Of a DNA stretch of 15,940 bases, positions 13,373-15,940 are shown piece after piece; position 1 is the first letter of the stretch; each line of letters opens with the position of its first letter. A program made the position numbers and the translations under genes. This DNA is from Alphaproteobacteria bacterium UBA6062 (lineage in GTDB: Bacteria > Pseudomonadota > Alphaproteobacteria > Sneathiellales > Sneathiellaceae). Under the pieces are notes generated by a model, which was given only the letters and a program-made list of their open reading frames with translations, ran no database searches and was not told where the DNA came from. The DNA is taken from NCBI GenBank assembly GCA_002428885.1, contig DIYE01000024.1:1-15940 (forward strand). The letters run 5' to 3'.

Positions 13373-14605
13373 ATGGACATTTTCGATATCAGTGATGAAG
13401 GTCAGATCCCGGATATTCTGGACTGGGCATTAAGCGGTAAAAAAGCACTGCAGATCCAGGGGAATAACAGCAAAGCCGCATTGGGGCGTCCCGTCCATGC
13501 CGATGCCGGACTGCGTCTCGCCGGACTAGAGGGCGTAGAAATGCATGAACCGGCGGAACTGGTCATGCAGGCTAAAGCCGGAACGTCCCTGATGACGGTT
13601 CAGGACGTCCTGAAGCAGGCGGGACAGAAACTGGCTTTTTCACCACCTGATTACGGCCCGCTGCTGGGTCTCGACCCAGGGCTGTCGACCATCGGCGGTG
13701 TCTTTGGATGCAATCTCTCCGGCTCCGCCCGGATCAAGGCCGGAGCTGCCAGGGATCACCTATTGGGCGTCCGTGGCTTTTCAGGAAGAGGTGAAGCCTT
13801 CCAGACCGGTAGCCGGGTCATGAAAAATGTGACCGGATATGATCTGTGTAAACTGGTCTGCGGCAGTTATGGAACCATCGCGCTCTGTACGAGCCTGACC
13901 TTCAAGGTATTACCAAGGCCGGAGAAAAGCCGAACCGTTCTTGTCTTCGGATTGCAGTCGGAACAGGCTGTGACTGCCATGCGGGATGCTTTGTCCTCTG
14001 TTCATGAGGTCTCTGCTGCGGCTTATCTGCCCGCAGAAATCGCTGCCCGTACTGATATCGGGCATGTGACGAATGGCATGGCATCTGTGACAGCCTTTCT
14101 GGTGGAAGGTCCTGCTCCGTCCGCTGAATATCGCTGTGCGGCGCTGCGCGATGAGATGAAAGATGTGGGTTCTCTTGAAGAACTGCACGGGCATAATTCG
14201 GAGAAGTTCTGGACCTTTACCGGGAATGCAAGTGCCTTTACCGGAGACATGCAGCGTGTTGTCTGGCGTGTTTCAATACCACCGGCCAGTGCATCTGCCT
14301 ATATCGAAGCTTTGTCCGGAGCTCATCCGGAGGCTGAGTATTTTATGGACTGGGGGGGCGGTCTGATTTGGGTTGCCATGCCGGAGGGAGCGGAAGATGG
14401 CGGTGAAGATGTTATTCGAAACGCCATGAAAGAAGGTGGACATGCGACACTTATTCGCGGTAGCGCCGCTTTGCGGGAACGGATTTCACCCTTCCAGCCA
14501 CAAAGTAAAGCCATGAACATTCTGTCAGAAAAAGTCCGCAAAGGATTTGATCCTGAAGGGATTTTTAATCCGGGGCGGATGTATCCGGTAGAAGGGCAGG
14601 GCTGA
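13373..14605 (+). CDS. glcE: Glycolate oxidase subunit GlcE, FAD-binding
   Basis: This 410-residue second flavoprotein-type subunit is related to GlcD but shorter. The PCMH-like domain shows VMQAKAGTSLMTVQDVLKQ (64-82), FSPPDYG (89-95), STIGGVFGCNLSGSARIKAGAARDHLLGVRGFSGRGE (105-141) and VTGYDLCKLVCGSYGTIA (153-170). The C-terminus ends in GIFNPGRMYP (396-405), shared with other GlcD/E proteins. It forms a complex with GlcD and GlcF. Start and stop are coupled to its neighbours: GAGG 9 bases upstream lies over the glcD 3' end, and its TGA overlaps the glcF ATG by one base. Confidence 0.92.
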   Translation: MDIFDISDEGQIPDILDWALSGKKALQIQGNNSKAALGRPVHADAGLRLAGLEGVEMHEPAELVMQAKAGTSLMTVQDVLKQAGQKLAFSPPDYGPLLGLDPGLSTIGGVFGCNLSGSARIKAGAARDHLLGVRGFSGRGEAFQTGSRVMKNVTGYDLCKLVCGSYGTIALCTSLTFKVLPRPEKSRTVLVFGLQSEQAVTAMRDALSSVHEVSAAAYLPAEIAARTDIGHVTNGMASVTAFLVEGPAPSAEYRCAALRDEMKDVGSLEELHGHNSEKFWTFTGNASAFTGDMQRVVWRVSIPPASASAYIEALSGAHPEAEYFMDWGGGLIWVAMPEGAEDGGEDVIRNAMKEGGHATLIRGSAALRERISPFQPQSKAMNILSEKVRKGFDPEGIFNPGRMYPVEGQG

Positions 14606-15897
14606 TGAAAACAAATTTCTCCCTGGCCCAGCTGGCCGACCCGAAATTTTCAGGCTCTAATGACATCCTGAGAAAATGCGTTCATTGTGGTTTTTGCACA
14701 GCGACATGTCCCACTTATACAGAACTGGGGGACGAGCGGGACAGTCCGCGCGGTCGGATTTATATGATCCAGCAGATGCTGGAAAGCGGGGAACCAGCAC
14801 CCGCCGAAACCGTCACCCATATTGATCGTTGCCTTTCTTGCCTGTCCTGCATGACAACCTGCCCGTCCGGGGTGGATTATATGCATCTGGTGGATCATGC
14901 CCGGCAATATGTGGATGAAACCTATGAGCGACCGTTTGCTGACAGGGCGTTGCGCTCGGTTTTGGGTCTTATTCTACCCAGGCCCGGATTGTTCCGCTTG
15001 GCTCTGCTTGGTGCGTTATTGGCGCGGCCGTTTAGGAGCCTGTTTTTTGGCCGCATCAGGGCCATGCTCGATATGGCGCCCGGCAATCTGCCGGGGCCGT
15101 CGGCCCTCGATGAAATCCCGGTCCATGCTCCGAAAGGAACAAAGGCCCGCAAACGGGTTATCCTGATGACCGGTTGTGCCCAGAAGGTCCTCTCTCCGGA
15201 TATCAACGACGCGACCATCCGCCTGCTGACCCGTCACGGGGTTGAGGTTGTCATTCCGGAAGAGGCGGGATGTTGCGGCGCCCTGCCACTGCATATGGGG
15301 CAGGAGGAGCCGGCACTGGCCTTTGCCCGGAAAAATGTCCTGGCGTGGCATAAAGAGAAGGAAGCCGGTGATCTGGATGCGATCCTCATTAATACGTCCG
15401 GCTGCGGAACAACGGTCAAGGATTACGGGCATCTTTTTGAACAGGATCCGCAAATGGCTGACAAGGCGGCGGCGGTTGCTGGTCTCGCCAAAGATATCTC
15501 TGAATTTCTGCAGGATCTGGAACTGGAGATTGTAGAAAGGCAAGAAAATCTGCGGGTCGCCTATCATTCCGCCTGCTCCCTGCAACATGGGCAGCGGGTT
15601 ATTAATGAACCCAAAAGCCTGCTCGCCAGAGCCGGGTTTGAGGTGTTGCCGATCCCGGAAGCCTATATCTGTTGCGGCTCGGCAGGCACCTATAATCTGT
15701 TGCAACCGGAACTCTCAGCGCGGCTCAGATCCCGAAAAGCCCAAAATATTGCTTCTACCTCACCGGATCTGGTGGCAGCGGGGAATATCGGCTGTATTGC
15801 CCAGATCGGCAGCGAGATGGATCTGCCGGTTGTTCATACCGTCCAACTCCTCGACTGGGCGACCGGCGGCCCGAAACCCGAGGCGTTGCAGGCCTAG
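14605..15897 (+). CDS. glcF: Glycolate oxidase iron-sulfur subunit GlcF
   Basis: This 430-residue subunit has two 4Fe-4S ferredoxin motifs: CVHCGFCTATCP (C25, C28, C31, C35) and CLSCLSCMTTCP (C76, C79, C82, C86). A hydrophobic stretch (about 118-150) could associate with the membrane. Two cysteine-rich CCG domains follow, with CCG at 223-225 and the later cysteine C267 in NTSGCGT, then C324 in YHSACSL and CCG at 357-359 with C397. CCG domains hold or pass electrons in heterodisulfide reductase-type proteins. It carries electrons from the GlcD/E flavins to the quinone pool. It is the last gene of glcDEF. No glcC regulator, glcG or glcB is visible in the window. Confidence 0.95.
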   Translation: MKTNFSLAQLADPKFSGSNDILRKCVHCGFCTATCPTYTELGDERDSPRGRIYMIQQMLESGEPAPAETVTHIDRCLSCLSCMTTCPSGVDYMHLVDHARQYVDETYERPFADRALRSVLGLILPRPGLFRLALLGALLARPFRSLFFGRIRAMLDMAPGNLPGPSALDEIPVHAPKGTKARKRVILMTGCAQKVLSPDINDATIRLLTRHGVEVVIPEEAGCCGALPLHMGQEEPALAFARKNVLAWHKEKEAGDLDAILINTSGCGTTVKDYGHLFEQDPQMADKAAAVAGLAKDISEFLQDLELEIVERQENLRVAYHSACSLQHGQRVINEPKSLLARAGFEVLPIPEAYICCGSAGTYNLLQPELSARLRSRKAQNIASTSPDLVAAGNIGCIAQIGSEMDLPVVHTVQLLDWATGGPKPEALQA

Positions 15898-15926
15898 AGT
15901 CATCTTCAAATAAATGTGAGGAGACC

Positions 15927-15940
15927 GGAAGCAGGCTTCC
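15927..15940 (+). terminator. Hairpin after glcDEF, possible terminator cut by the window edge
   Basis: GGAAGC (15927-15932) and GCTTCC (15935-15940) form a perfect inverted repeat 30 bases after the glcF stop. The window ends on the last base, so a following T-run cannot be checked. It may end the glc transcript. Confidence 0.35.

Noticed and set aside
1..15940. CRISPR array, tRNA, insertion sequence or prophage
   Set aside because: Reading both strands showed no regularly spaced repeats, no tRNA-like cloverleaf, no transposase or integrase and no phage genes.

Overview
The window is a dense chromosomal stretch, almost certainly from an alphaproteobacterium. The pointers are a 41-residue rpmJ with its own promoter away from the main ribosomal operons, a glcDEF cluster, alphaproteobacterial-looking HIT and DUF2332 proteins, and a moderately GC-rich base composition. 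I cannot name the genus. No tRNA, rRNA, CRISPR array, insertion sequence or phage gene is visible, and there is no sign of recent transfer.

Region 1 (1-3062, minus strand) is a two-component system. A membrane histidine kinase (TM-sensor-TM-HAMP-PAS-HisKA-HATPase) is followed with no gap by a sigma-54-type NtrC/DctD-like response regulator. The regulator is cut by the window edge exactly inside its GAFTGA loop.

Region 2 (3063-3377) is the divergent control region. It holds a close match to a sigma-54 -24/-12 promoter (3262-3278) pointing at phnD, an upstream inverted repeat that could bind the activator, a Pho-box-like sequence, and a 5' leader with two perfect hairpins.

Region 3 (3378-6993, plus strand) is a four-gene ABC importer of the phosphonate family in the order binding protein, ATPase, permease, permease. 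The last three genes are coupled by ATGA overlaps. A structured gap of 165 bases follows the binding-protein gene. No C-P lyase, phosphonatase or other phosphonate-degrading gene lies in the window, so the substrate is uncertain. The layout suggests that the kinase and regulator next door switch the importer on through sigma-54.

Region 4 (7011-11469) holds separate housekeeping or accessory genes: a DUF2332 protein with a good sigma-70 promoter, a convergent HIT-family protein, an acyl-CoA synthetase-like AMP-forming enzyme, and a class I SAM-dependent methyltransferase-like protein.

Region 5 (11519-11799) is a compact rpmJ unit with its own promoter and rho-independent terminator. Region 6 (11876-15897) is glcDEF, encoding the three subunits of membrane-associated glycolate oxidase, which turns glycolate into glyoxylate and passes electrons to the respiratory chain. 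A small hairpin at the very end of the window may be its terminator.

The best lead for something new is the link between a hybrid-looking kinase, a sigma-54 activator and a PhnDCEE importer of unknown substrate. The other regions look ordinary.
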